NCBI GenBank assembly: GCA_947477565.1
Contig: CANJUR010000007.1
Coordinates: 62,001 to 126,000, forward strand
Source: Deltaproteobacteria bacterium
Lineage (GTDB): Bacteria > Myxococcota_A > Polyangia > Polyangiales > Ga0077539
Reading direction: 5' to 3'
Length of the DNA: 64,000 nt
Below the pieces are notes generated by a model, which saw only the letters and a list, made by a program, of their open reading frames with translations, was not told the origin of the DNA and did no database searches. The position numbers were made by a program, and so were the translations under genes. Numbering within the stretch: the stretch's first letter is position 1; each line of letters begins with the position of its first letter. Below, one piece after another: positions 8,323 to 20,805 of this stretch.

Positions 8323-9390
8323 ATGAGCCAACGCATCGCCGTCCTCCCGGGCGACGGCATCGGAACCGAAGTCACCCGTGAAGCCGTCGCCCTGCTCGAA
8401 CTCATCGCTGCCCGCCGCTCGCTCGATCTCGAGTATTGGCACCTCGACCTCGGCGCCGACCGCTTCCTTCGCGATGGCACCACCCTCCCACCGGCGGTCT
8501 TCGAGGAGATCCGCGACACCTGCGACGCGATTCTCCTGGGCGCCCTCGGCGACCCGCGCATCGCGTCCAACGACCACGCGCGCGACATCCTCTTCGGCTT
8601 CCGCTTCGGACTCGACCTCTTCGCCAACATTCGCCCGGTGCGCTGCCTCGACGACCGTCTTTCGCCGTTGAAGCACCACGGCGCAGCGGACATCAACCTC
8701 GTGGTGTTTCGAGAGAACACCGAAGGCGTCTACGTCAACGTCGGCGGCCAGGTGCGCCGCGGGACGCCCGACGAAATCGCCATCAATGAAGACATCAACA
8801 CCCGCAAAGGGGTCGAACGAATCATCCGCACGGCCTTCGAGCACGCCCGGCTGCACGGCAACAAGCGCGTGCACATGGCGGACAAGTCCAACGCGATGAA
8901 GCACGCCCACGAGCTCTGGCTCCGTGTGTTTCGCGAGGTTGCGCGGGAGTACCCGGAGATCGAGCCGGTGCACGTCTACGTCGACGCGCTCTGTCTCTAC
9001 ATGGTGCAAGACCCTTCCAACATCGAAGTCGTCGTCACCAACAACCTCTTTGGGGACATCGTCACGGACCTCGGCGCGGCGCTTCAAGGGGGCCTCGGTA
9101 TGGCGGGCAGCGCCAACCTCCACCCGGGCCGCCGCTGCGGGATGTTCGAGCCCGTTCACGGCAGCGCGCCGCCGCTTGCTGGGAAGGACCTCGCCAACCC
9201 CTTCGCCGCCGCGCTCACCGTGGGCATGATGCTCACGCACCTCGGCCACCCCGACCTCGAGACGCTCATCGAACACAGCGTTCGCGACTGCATCATCGCG
9301 CTCGAGTGCACGAAGGACGTCGGTGGCACCCTCGGCACCCGCGCCGCCGCTGCCGCCCTTCGCACCCGCGTTACAGCCCGCCTCGGCTAG
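8323..9390 (+). CDS. Isocitrate/isopropylmalate dehydrogenase family protein
   Basis: A 355-residue beta-decarboxylating dehydrogenase. The N-terminal LPGDGIG motif, the substrate-loop motif RENTEGVY (about residues 130-137), the lysine in ADKSNAM (about 188) and the metal-binding aspartates in NLFGDIVTD (about 241-249) are all present. The length fits LeuB-type enzymes. However, RENTEG is closer to the isocitrate/homoisocitrate/tartrate branch than to the RELTGG of classical LeuB, so substrate assignment is open. The ATG at 8323 is chosen because it directly precedes the family N-terminus. Its TAG stop lies in a CTAG palindrome shared with the opposite argH stop. Confidence 0.88.
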   Translation: MSQRIAVLPGDGIGTEVTREAVALLELIAARRSLDLEYWHLDLGADRFLRDGTTLPPAVFEEIRDTCDAILLGALGDPRIASNDHARDILFGFRFGLDLFANIRPVRCLDDRLSPLKHHGAADINLVVFRENTEGVYVNVGGQVRRGTPDEIAINEDINTRKGVERIIRTAFEHARLHGNKRVHMADKSNAMKHAHELWLRVFREVAREYPEIEPVHVYVDALCLYMVQDPSNIEVVVTNNLFGDIVTDLGAALQGGLGMAGSANLHPGRRCGMFEPVHGSAPPLAGKDLANPFAAALTVGMMLTHLGHPDLETLIEHSVRDCIIALECTKDVGGTLGTRAAAAALRTRVTARLG

Positions 9391-10778
9391 ACCGCGCGCC
9401 CCTCGATGCGCGCTCGCGCGTCGGCCATCGCCGCGAGCACTCGCCGCTTCGCCGGGGCGCCGGGCAGGTCGCGCCGCTCGACCGCCACCTCCGGGTCGAG
9501 CGCCCGGTAGATGTCTTCCTCAAACAAGAGATGCGCCTCGCGGTAGGCCTCCAGGGAGAGTTGTCCCAGCTCTTTGCCCTCGGACAACGCCCGCGCCACG
9601 AGCCGTCCCGCCACCTCGTGGGCGTGCCGAAAAGGAACCCCCTTGGCGGCAAGGTAGTCCGCTACCTCGGTGGCCACGGTGAAGCCCGCGCTGAGCGCCG
9701 CCCGCATCCGGTCGCGCTTGAAGCCCATCGCTCCGACCGCATCGGCGAGCACCTCCGCTGCGTCGCGCACGGTGTCCACCGCGTCGAAGACCGGTGCCTT
9801 GTCCTCCTGCAGATCGCGGTTGTACCCGAGCGGCAGGCCTTTCAGAATCACTAGCAACGTCACGAGGTCGCCGATGACCCGGCCGGACTTTCCGCGCACG
9901 ACCTCGGCGACGTCTGGGTTCTTCTTCTGCGGCATCATCGACGAGCCCGTGGTGTGCGCGTCGGCCATCTCGACGAAGCCAAACTCCTGCGTTGACCAGA
10001 GCACCAGTTCTTCGGAAAGCCGCGACATGTGCACCGCCGCGATGGCAAGCGCGGCGAGCAATTCCAACAGGAAATCTCGGTCCGCAGTGGCGTCGAGGCT
10101 GTTGCGCGAGGGGCCATCGAAGCCCAGCGCCCGCGCGGTCATTTCGCGGTTCAACGGGAAGGTTGTTCCGCAGACGGCGCCGCTGCCCAGGGGAGATTCG
10201 TTCATCCGCACGGCGGCGTCGTCGAGGCGTCCGCGGTCGCGGCCCAGCATCTCGACGTACGCCATCAGATGGTGCGAAAGCCGGTTGGGCTGCGCTCGCT
10301 GCATGTGCGTGTACGCCGGAATGAGCGTGTCGATCTCCGTCTCCGCGCGGCCCAACAACGCGAGCGCCAGACGGTCGAGCGAGCGCCCCACGTCGCTGCA
10401 GGCCTGCCGCGCGAAGAGGCGCATGTCCGTCGCCACCTGGTCGTTGCGGCTCCGGCCCGTGTGGAGCCGTGCGCCCACGTCACCCTCGCGCTCCGTCAGC
10501 GCGGCCTCGACGTTCATATGAACGTCTTCCCGAGCCGCATCCCAGGCGAAGGTTCCCGCGCGAATTTCCTCGCGAATCGCCCCTAGACCGCGCTGCACCT
10601 GCCTCAACTCCTCCGCCGTAAGCACCCCGATGGAGCAGAGCATTTCGGCGTGCGCGAGCGACCCTGTGATGTCTTCTTCCGCGAGCCGTGCGTCCACATC
10701 GACGCTCGCCAGAAACCGCGCGGCTCCTGCGTCCAGTTCCTGGGTAAATCGCCCGCCCCATGCTGTCTTCGTCGCCAT
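9387..10778 (-). CDS. argH: Argininosuccinate lyase
   Basis: Cleaves argininosuccinate to arginine and fumarate, the last step of arginine synthesis; a cytoplasmic homotetramer. The 463 residues match the family length. The conserved HTGRSRND motif is at about 106-113, THMQRAQP at about 157-164 and the fumarase/lyase superfamily signature GSSMMPQKKNPD, with the catalytic serine loop, at about 278-289. No other arginine gene is adjacent. The 3' end overlaps the convergent dehydrogenase gene by 4 bases. Confidence 0.97.
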   Translation of the reverse strand: MATKTAWGGRFTQELDAGAARFLASVDVDARLAEEDITGSLAHAEMLCSIGVLTAEELRQVQRGLGAIREEIRAGTFAWDAAREDVHMNVEAALTEREGDVGARLHTGRSRNDQVATDMRLFARQACSDVGRSLDRLALALLGRAETEIDTLIPAYTHMQRAQPNRLSHHLMAYVEMLGRDRGRLDDAAVRMNESPLGSGAVCGTTFPLNREMTARALGFDGPSRNSLDATADRDFLLELLAALAIAAVHMSRLSEELVLWSTQEFGFVEMADAHTTGSSMMPQKKNPDVAEVVRGKSGRVIGDLVTLLVILKGLPLGYNRDLQEDKAPVFDAVDTVRDAAEVLADAVGAMGFKRDRMRAALSAGFTVATEVADYLAAKGVPFRHAHEVAGRLVARALSEGKELGQLSLEAYREAHLLFEEDIYRALDPEVAVERRDLPGAPAKRRVLAAMADARARIEGRAV

Positions 10779-10932
10779 CGTCGCCGTCTCCTCGCGTTCG
10801 TCGCGGGGGCCAACCTACCGAATGCACCCGCCCGGGACAAAGCTCCGATCTCACCCCGTGCGCAGGGGTGCAATCCGTCTCCGGCTGGGGCAACCTGCGT
10901 GACGCGCCAGCAGGCCGCGGAGAACCCGAGCG

Positions 10933-11595
10933 ATGAACGACGAGGCCCTGGAACGCGAGGCGAAGCGCCTTTTTCGACGGTACACGGTGGAGATCGTGGA
11001 GGGGCTCAACATGTGCCCTTGGGCCGAGACCGCGCGGCGGCGTTCGCAGGTGAGCGAGTCCGTCGATCTCGCGAGGGTGCCCGAACTCGCCGTCGGGGCC
11101 GCGTGGGCGCGACGCCTCGGGGAAGACCCGTCGGTGGAGATCGGGTTTCTGGTCTATCCGCGGTTGAAGACGACGCGGAAAGCTTTCGGGGCCCACGTGC
11201 AAGTCGTCCGCGAGACCTACGCGAAGAACCCCGGTCCGGCGGGTGTGCTGATGGCCATGGTGGCCTTTCACCCCGAGCCCGAGTCCGACAACCACAGTCC
11301 GCTCGACCTCATCAACCTCATTCGACGGTGTCCCGACCCGGCCATCCAGGCGATCCGCTTGAGCACACTCGAAGAACTCCGGATGCGCGACGGGACGGGC
11401 AAGCGCTTCATGCCCATGAGCGTCGCGATGGCGCTGCCGTTCGGTGCACCCGCAAAGCGCCCCCTCCACGAGGTGGTCTCCGTCGCCAACGAAGAGACCA
11501 TCGCGCGGCTCGGCGTCGAGCGCGTCGGTGCGCTCATCGGCGACATCCATCGCGACCGCGACGAGACGTACCGCGCGCTCGGCGAAGAGCCGTAG
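10933..11595 (+). CDS. DUF1415-like protein
   Basis: A 220-residue soluble protein of unknown function. The opening YTVEIVEGLNMCPWA and the downstream FHPEPESDN segment resemble DUF1415 proteins, which share an early GLNLCPFA-type motif and a central strand followed by FHP. No signal peptide or membrane helix is visible. It is divergent from argH with a 154-base gap and followed 171 bases later by a lipoprotein gene. The family identification is by eye and needs a profile search. Confidence 0.6.
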   Translation: MNDEALEREAKRLFRRYTVEIVEGLNMCPWAETARRRSQVSESVDLARVPELAVGAAWARRLGEDPSVEIGFLVYPRLKTTRKAFGAHVQVVRETYAKNPGPAGVLMAMVAFHPEPESDNHSPLDLINLIRRCPDPAIQAIRLSTLEELRMRDGTGKRFMPMSVAMALPFGAPAKRPLHEVVSVANEETIARLGVERVGALIGDIHRDRDETYRALGEEP

Positions 11596-11766
11596 GCGTC
11601 CCCCTCAGCGCCCGCGACGCAAGCGTTACGTAAAGATGTAGAACTCTCGCGCCGAGGGGAGAAGAGCCGTGTGCGCGCGGGCTCCCCGGCGCGGTCGTCC
11701 TCTTCGCTTGTGGCTGTAAGAATGGGCGTGTTAGCGTCTACCCTGTATTCAAGGGAGTAATATCGG

Positions 11767-12429
11767 ATGAAGCATGGATGGATGGCGCTTGTGGGTCTCT
11801 GTCTCGGCGCGATGGCCGCAGCGACCATTGGCTGTGAGGGAGAAAGCAAGCTCAACGCGGTGGCCGAAGAGGGCGCCGCAGCTCCGCATGTCAACCTTCC
11901 GACGGTGCCGACGCTCCCCGCGCCACCGCCGCTCAACCACACGGATGGGTCGTTTACGGTCTACGGCGTGCGCCATCAGTCAACGCGCGACCCCAACCTC
12001 TGGAGCAAGCAACAGCGCGTCCACGGGTTCATTGTGAGCGTGTACACGGCGCGCAACGAGCGTGCGCAGCCGTGCACCGAGGCCGACCGCTGCGTCGAAG
12101 AGCGACCGCACATCTACATCTCCGACAATCGCGTCGAGCGCGATCCCGCGAAGATGATGATGGTCACCGGCTACGCCACCTTCCAGCATGAGATCGAGGC
12201 TGCCCGTATCGCGGCCCGCGCGGGTCGCCCGCCCACCGCCGCGGTGCTTGCGCAGATCGCCGCCGGGCTCGTGAAGCCAGTCCCAACCGACTTTGATGAG
12301 GCCGCCGAGGTGGTCGTCACGGGTAACCTCACCCGCCGCGCCGCCAATGGGCAGGCCGACTCCAACGGCCTGCTCGAGTACACCTCGCACACGACCCTGA
12401 CCCCCGCTCCGCCCGCTCCCCGTCACTGA
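11767..12429 (+). CDS. Hypothetical lipoprotein
   Basis: A 220-residue secreted protein with a clear signal peptide ending in the lipobox TIGC (cysteine about 23), so probably a lipoprotein. A Pro-rich segment follows. The folded part (about residues 60-205) has a strand-rich pattern with SFTVYGVRH at its start and VVVTGNLTRR with a closing LLEY near its end, which could form an OB-like barrel. The cysteines in QPCTEADRC may form a disulfide. AAGGGAG eight bases upstream of the ATG supports the start. No function can be assigned. Confidence 0.75.
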   Translation: MKHGWMALVGLCLGAMAAATIGCEGESKLNAVAEEGAAAPHVNLPTVPTLPAPPPLNHTDGSFTVYGVRHQSTRDPNLWSKQQRVHGFIVSVYTARNERAQPCTEADRCVEERPHIYISDNRVERDPAKMMMVTGYATFQHEIEAARIAARAGRPPTAAVLAQIAAGLVKPVPTDFDEAAEVVVTGNLTRRAANGQADSNGLLEYTSHTTLTPAPPAPRH

Positions 12430-12465
12430 CCGTCCCTCTTCTCCCTCTCTTTATCCTCCGTCGGT

Positions 12466-13128
12466 TTACATGGCCCTGGCGACCTTGAGGCCCAGGCCGT
12501 GGTCATCCGTCATGGCCCGTGTCCAGCGCTGCATCACCGCGCCAAAATCACTAAAATCCAGCCCCACCGAGGCCACCGTCGCATTGCGCATCGCCCGGTC
12601 AGCCCGCAACCCGCGGACGATCTGCACATACTCCGACACCCTCGCCACGGTTTGTCCTGAAAATACCACCCTATCTCGCTGCACCCCACCCGGTGTCGAG
12701 TGGAGCGGCAACGCATCGTGATCGATCGCGTCGACCCCATCACGAGAGAGCCGCGCGCGCAGCGCAGGAAGTACCTGGCGACCGACCGCGAAGACGGCCG
12801 ACACACTGCGAGCAGGGTGGAGCGTGCCGTGGGCGGTGCCGGCGCGTCGATGTCGATAAACCACTGCGCTACCGCAAGCCAAAAATAATACATGGATACG
12901 TAATATTTCCTCCGCGTGATCGCCCCTCGGGACGACCGCAGGTCATTGCGTCGGGTGGAGCGACTAGCGGCCCGGACCGACGGCTCCGATCGTCGCGCCA
13001 TCTGCCACGAACACTGCTTGCTCGTGCGCCTGCACCACCATCGTTGCGCCTACGTCCGGGGCCTTTGGGCAGCGGGTGGCCCACTCTTGCGCCGCGTCAT
13101 CCCGACGGATAATCACTAGCGCGCTCAT
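12466..13128 (-). pseudogene. Decayed SPFH-like gene
   Basis: From an ATG at 13128 the first 54 residues (EWATRCP, then GATMVVQAHEQAVFVADG and GPGR) resemble the N-terminus of bacterial SPFH-domain proteins, where a short beta region ends in AVFV-x-GPGRH. The frame then meets TAG (12964-12966) and TGA seven codons later. The same frame runs on without stops from about 12940 to 12466 and reads protein-like (VARVSEYVQIVRGLRADRAMRN), ending in KVARAM. About 220 residues would result if the stops were read through. An AT-rich patch (about 12882-12912) falls inside. The family call rests on the N-terminal fragment only. The rest of the 12430-13182 gap shows no other gene. Confidence 0.45.
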
Positions 13129-13182
13129 CGTAAAAACGGCTTGCGCCCATCTCCCGAGGTTCGGGCGCAATGGCCGGTTCCG

Positions 13183-13944
13183 TCAGGCTTTCTGCCCGTG
13201 TCTGCCCGCTCCTTCGGCGAAGCGCGCTGCTCCGCTCGTGCCCTCCGCCCAGAGCGCCTCGGTGCCATCGGTGAACTCCTCCGCCAACGCCTCTGCGGTC
13301 GTTTGTGCGAAGGCCCGGTACACGCCGCGCCGGTCGGCCATCGTGCACGCCCACGGGTGCGCTGCGATCTCCCTCGCCAGCGCCTCCGCCGCGGCTCGCG
13401 CCGTGCCCCGCGGTACGACCCGGCTCACCAGGCCCATCAAGAGCGCCTCTTCGGCATGCACCGGACGGCCCGTAAGAATCAGGTCGAGAGCGCGCCCCAG
13501 GCCGACCACCAGCGGCAACCGTGCGGTGCCGCCGTCGATCAGGGGGACGCCCCAACGCCGACAGAAAACCCCCAGGACGGCGTCGGCTTCCATGACGCGC
13601 AGGTCGCACCAGAGCGCGAGTTCGAGGCCTCCCGCGACGGCGTGCCCGTCGATGGCCGCGATCACTGGCTTCCCCATCACCATCCGGGATGGCCCCATCG
13701 GACCGTCGCCGGTTGGCTCGAGTCGGTTGGGTTCACCGGTCGCGATGGCCTTGAGGTCTGCGCCCGCGCAGAAGGTTCCGCCGGCGCCGCAGAGAACCGC
13801 GACCCTCGCGTCGTTGTCCGCGGCAAAGTCACGAAAAGCCCGCGCCAGCGCGTCGGCGGTCGCGCGGTGGACGGCGTTCTTCACCGCCGGGCGATCGATG
13901 ATCACCGTCGTGATGGGGCCATCGTGTTCAATCCGTACGGTCAT
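13183..13944 (-). CDS. Enoyl-CoA hydratase/isomerase family protein
   Basis: A 253-residue crotonase-fold enzyme acting on acyl-CoA thioesters. The oxyanion-hole segments are visible: FCAGADLKAI (about residues 58-67) and AGGLELALWCD (about 99-109), the latter carrying a catalytic-type glutamate. The second catalytic glutamate position near 130 lies in VFCRRWGVPLIDGG and is not obvious, so hydratase activity is uncertain and another crotonase reaction is possible. The ATG at 13944 is preceded by GGAAGG, which decides against longer upstream starts. The box genes 2 kb away also handle CoA thioesters, but the link is only positional. Confidence 0.88.
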   Translation of the reverse strand: MTVRIEHDGPITTVIIDRPAVKNAVHRATADALARAFRDFAADNDARVAVLCGAGGTFCAGADLKAIATGEPNRLEPTGDGPMGPSRMVMGKPVIAAIDGHAVAGGLELALWCDLRVMEADAVLGVFCRRWGVPLIDGGTARLPLVVGLGRALDLILTGRPVHAEEALLMGLVSRVVPRGTARAAAEALAREIAAHPWACTMADRRGVYRAFAQTTAEALAEEFTDGTEALWAEGTSGAARFAEGAGRHGQKA

Positions 13945-14219
13945 GTCGTTCACCTTCCCACGATTGATCGCCCCGCGCGCTCGCCGCCCAATCGTACGTG
14001 CCACGAACCATTCCTCCGGGGCCGTCGCGCGCCTCGCGCAGCTTGATCGCGACGTCGCAAGGCAGCCTTTCCACGCTCCATTGCGACGACGCGTCCCTGT
14101 GATGAGCGGGTACGGCTTGTGGGCGCTCGAACACGCGTGAGAGTATCCGCCACCCTTCGCGCGCGTTGGCGGCTTCAGAGCCCCCTCCGCGGCGTCAGTC
14201 GGTGGAAGGAAACGCACGG

Positions 14220-15713
14220 ATGAAGATCACGTTGGGACTGTCCGGGTCGGGCGCTGAGGTAGACCTCTTCGCGGTGCTCGTCGCAGAGGAAGACCTCGCC
14301 GGGGACACGCTGCTGAACGACCTCGATGAAGCGCTCGCGGGCACGCTGCGCATGGCTATCAAGGACGACGAGTTCTCGGGCAAGCGTGACGCGACGCTGT
14401 CCGTGATGACCTACGGGAAGATCCCCGCGCGGAAGGTTTTACTCATCGGACTCGGCCCGGTGGCGAAGATCACCGCCATCGAGCTGCGTGCCGCGGCGGC
14501 GAAGGCTGCCAAGGTGGCCAACACGGACAAGGCGACGAAGTTGCACCTCGGGCTGCGTGGTCCCGGTGATGCTGCAGAGCTTCGCGCGGCGACGGAGGGC
14601 GTCATCCTGGGCAGCTACCGCTTCACGAAGTACCTCACGGGCGACCGGCGGCCGAAGAAGGAACTCGAGTCGGTCTCCCTCGGACTGCGTGGCGTGAAGG
14701 CCGCGAAGGCGACGTCCGAGCAGAAGCACGCGATCGCCAACGGTGAGGCGGTAGGGGCGGCCATCAACCTGGCGCGCACGCTGGTCAACGAGCCGCCGAA
14801 CGAGCTGACCCCGGCGGCGCTGGCCGACGTGGCGCACGACGTCGCCAAGGCCAACGGGCTCAAGGTTGCCATCTGGGACCGGGCAAAGATTCGCGCGGAG
14901 GGAATGAAGCTTCTCGACGCGGTGGGTCGCGGTTCGCGAAACGAGCCGCGGTTTATCCACATGACTTACAAACCGGACAAGGCCCGCAAGGGGCGTCCGC
15001 GCATCGTGTTGGTGGGCAAGGGATTGACCTTCGACTCCGGTGGTCTGTGCATCAAGCCGGCGCCGGGCATGGGAGACATGAAGTCCGACATGGCGGGCGC
15101 CGCGCTCGCCGTCGGGGCGATGGCCGCCATCGGAGCGCTCAAGCCCGACGTCGAGGTGCACGCGCTCATCGCCGCCGCAGAGAATATGCCTGATGGCGAC
15201 GCCTACCGACCGGGCGACGTGTTCGGCTCGCGCGACGGCAAGACCGTCGAGATCATCAACACCGACGCCGAAGGGCGTCTCGTACTGGCTGACGCGCTCG
15301 CGTATGCGCGCGAACTTGAACCCGACCTCATCGTCGATCACGCGACTCTCACCGGCGCGTGCCTCGTGGCGCTGGGCACCTCCACCGCGGGGTTCTTCTG
15401 CAATGACGAAGAGGTCTCGAAGCGCTACCTGGACGGCGCAAAGACCGCGGGCGAGGCGATGTGGCGTATGCCGCTCATCGAAGAGCTCCGCGAGGGCTTG
15501 AAGAGCGAAGTGGCCGACCTTAAACACACGGGTGAACGGTTTGGCGGCTCCATTATCGGGGCGCTCTTCTTGCGGGAATTCATCGGCGACCGGAAGTGGA
15601 TCCACCTCGATATTGCGGGCCCGGCGTACCTCGATCGGGTCACTCCGCTCGGGCCGAAGGGCGGTACTGGCTACGGCATCCTCGCCTTCCTCCAGTACAT
15701 CGATTCGCTCTGA
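14220..15713 (+). CDS. pepA: Leucyl aminopeptidase (M17)
   Basis: A cytosolic hexameric dizinc aminopeptidase that removes N-terminal residues, 497 residues long. The metal and catalytic motifs of family M17 are present: KGLTFDSGG (lysine about 267), the aspartate in KSDMAGA (about 290) and the signature NTDAEGRL (about 347-354). The N-terminal 160 residues form the variable regulatory domain. AAGGA upstream of the ATG at 14220 supports the start. It is followed 113 bases later by boxC; there is no obvious functional link. Confidence 0.95.
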   Translation: MKITLGLSGSGAEVDLFAVLVAEEDLAGDTLLNDLDEALAGTLRMAIKDDEFSGKRDATLSVMTYGKIPARKVLLIGLGPVAKITAIELRAAAAKAAKVANTDKATKLHLGLRGPGDAAELRAATEGVILGSYRFTKYLTGDRRPKKELESVSLGLRGVKAAKATSEQKHAIANGEAVGAAINLARTLVNEPPNELTPAALADVAHDVAKANGLKVAIWDRAKIRAEGMKLLDAVGRGSRNEPRFIHMTYKPDKARKGRPRIVLVGKGLTFDSGGLCIKPAPGMGDMKSDMAGAALAVGAMAAIGALKPDVEVHALIAAAENMPDGDAYRPGDVFGSRDGKTVEIINTDAEGRLVLADALAYARELEPDLIVDHATLTGACLVALGTSTAGFFCNDEEVSKRYLDGAKTAGEAMWRMPLIEELREGLKSEVADLKHTGERFGGSIIGALFLREFIGDRKWIHLDIAGPAYLDRVTPLGPKGGTGYGILAFLQYIDSL

Positions 15714-15826
15714 TCGCCTCGGCGCTCCGCCGATCGTTCGTCCCCCGTACTATCTCTCTGCCACGCCCTCAGACACTCATAGACGTTGGCGCTCGCGACG
15801 GGCGTCGAGTAGGTTTTCGCGCAGCC

Positions 15827-17476
<1,650 letters not shown>

Positions 17477-17502
17477 AATCAACCGAAGAAAGAGATCCGC
17501 CG

Positions 17503-18927
<1,425 letters not shown>

Positions 18928-19055
18928 TCCCTCTCAATCGTCTCTCGCCCCTTCAACACCGCCTACCTGCGACGCACCTCTCGGTGATCGTTCGGCCATC
19001 CCGCCCGCGGGGGACGCTCGCCGCCCCGGTGGGCTTCCGATAGTCTCCGCGCGCC

Positions 19056-20717
19056 ATGGCGAACACCCTCCGACCCATTCAAGACGTTGCCGCTGACCTA
19101 GGGCTCTCTGCCGACGATTTGATTCCGTGGGGACGGCATCGCGCGAAGGTTTCTCTCGACGCGCTCACCCGCCGGGAGGGCTCCCCGCAAGGGCGATTGG
19201 TGCTGGTCTCCGCGATCAACCCGACGCCCGCGGGCGAGGGGAAGACCACCACCTCCGTGGCCCTCGCGATGGGCCTCTGTCGTCGCGGTCGGCGAGCGGT
19301 GGCGGCGCTGCGCGAGCCCTCGCTCGGGCCCGTCTTCGGGATGAAGGGCGGCGGAACCGGCGGCGGCCTCGCGACGCTCGAACCGTCCGCGGACATCAAC
19401 CTCCACTTCACCGGCGACATCCACGCGATCACCGCGGCGCACAATCTCCTCGCGGCCATCGCGGACAACGCGCTTCATTTTCGTGATCCGATCGACCTCG
19501 ACCCGCGCTCGATGCGTTGGCGTCGCGCGCTCGACATGAACGACCGCGCGCTACGTGACGTCGTGGTCGGCATGGGCAAGGGCAACGGCCCGATGCGCGA
19601 GACGGCCTTCGACATCACGGCCGCCAGCGAGGTGATGGCCATCCTCTGTCTCGCGACTTCTGTGAAGGACCTCGAATCCCGCCTCGGGCGCATCATCGTG
19701 GGTACCACGCCCGCAGGAAAGCCCGTGCGCGCGAGTGACCTGGGGGCCTCCGCGGCGATGACTGCGCTGCTCCTCGACGCCCTCATGCCCAACCTGGTGC
19801 AGACCCGCGAGGGCACCCCCGCGGTGGTGCACGGCGGGCCCTTCGCCAACATCGCCCACGGGTGCAACTCCATCCTCGGGACGCGCCTCGCACTGGCCTA
19901 CGGGCAGGATGTCATCACCGAGGCGGGCTTCGGCTTCGACCTCGGAGCGGAGAAGTTTCTCGACATCAAGTGTCGGGCGGGAGGCATCTGGCCGCACGGC
20001 GTGGTGCTCGTGGCGACGCACCGCGCGCTGAAAATGCACGGCGGCGTTCCCGTGGCGCGAGCGGCGGAGGCCAACCCCGGCGCGCTCACGAAGGGCCTCG
20101 AGCACCTCGAGAAGCACCTGGAGACGCTGCGCTTCTACGGGCTGCCCGCGGTGGTGGCGATCAACGGATTTCCGCAGGACACGGACGACGAGCAGGCGGT
20201 GCTGCGGGAGTTCGCGGCGAGCAACGGCGTGGCATTGGCGCGGCACGAAGGCTTCTCCAGGGGAGGCGAGGGTGCGCTCGAACTCGCCGACGCGGTGACC
20301 TCGATGCTCGACCGCTCGGACGAAGCGCGCCCGGTCGCGCGGTACACCTACGAACTGAGCGATGCGCCCGCCGAGAAAATCCGCAAGATCGCGCGCACCG
20401 TCTACGGCGCCGACGACGTGGCGTTTACCCCGTCGGCCATCAAGGACCTCGATGCCGTCGTCGTCCTGGGCGGCGCCGAACTGCCCGTTTGCGTGGCCAA
20501 GACGCACCTCTCGCTCACGGACGACCCGACGCGCCCGGGGCGCCCGCGGGGCTTTACCGTCACGGTAAAGGAGGTCCGGCTCAGCGCCGGCGCGGGCTTC
20601 GTCGTGGCGCTCACCGGCGACATCATGACGATGCCCGGATTGCCGAAGGTCCCCGCGGCGGCGCGGGTGGTGGTCCACGACGACGGCCGCGTCACCGGGC
20701 TGATGCAGGGCGAGTAA
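19056..20717 (+). CDS. fhs: Formate-tetrahydrofolate ligase
   Basis: ATP-dependent synthesis of 10-formyl-tetrahydrofolate from formate and THF; a cytoplasmic homotetramer. The 553 residues match the family. The P-loop-like NPTPAGEGKTTTS is at about 56-68. Other conserved segments are EPSLGPVFGMKGG, the GDIHAITAAHNL stretch and FGFDLGAEKFLDIKCR. Its position directly after boxC-boxB suggests it recycles formate released by BoxC. The stop is followed by a 536-base interval holding only a degraded lipoprotein gene. Confidence 0.97.
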   Translation: MANTLRPIQDVAADLGLSADDLIPWGRHRAKVSLDALTRREGSPQGRLVLVSAINPTPAGEGKTTTSVALAMGLCRRGRRAVAALREPSLGPVFGMKGGGTGGGLATLEPSADINLHFTGDIHAITAAHNLLAAIADNALHFRDPIDLDPRSMRWRRALDMNDRALRDVVVGMGKGNGPMRETAFDITAASEVMAILCLATSVKDLESRLGRIIVGTTPAGKPVRASDLGASAAMTALLLDALMPNLVQTREGTPAVVHGGPFANIAHGCNSILGTRLALAYGQDVITEAGFGFDLGAEKFLDIKCRAGGIWPHGVVLVATHRALKMHGGVPVARAAEANPGALTKGLEHLEKHLETLRFYGLPAVVAINGFPQDTDDEQAVLREFAASNGVALARHEGFSRGGEGALELADAVTSMLDRSDEARPVARYTYELSDAPAEKIRKIARTVYGADDVAFTPSAIKDLDAVVVLGGAELPVCVAKTHLSLTDDPTRPGRPRGFTVTVKEVRLSAGAGFVVALTGDIMTMPGLPKVPAAARVVVHDDGRVTGLMQGE

Positions 20718-20805
20718 ACGACGGCTTCAGCGCCGCTCGGTGTCGTTCCAGCGCATCTGCAGCTGCGAAAACTTCCCCGGTCCGTCGCTCCCATCGACGC
20801 GTCGA

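Noticed and set aside
8200-9276. 358-codon minus-strand frame over the dehydrogenase and tRNA
   Set aside because: Antisense shadow that also crosses the tRNA-Arg gene.
12534-13001. 155-residue minus-strand protein
   Set aside because: Out of frame with the better-supported SPFH-like relic; Arg/Cys/Trp-rich composition typical of a shadow.
13945-14217. N-terminal extension of the enoyl-CoA hydratase
   Set aside because: Composition is Arg-rich and unlike the family; a good ribosome site precedes the ATG at 13944.
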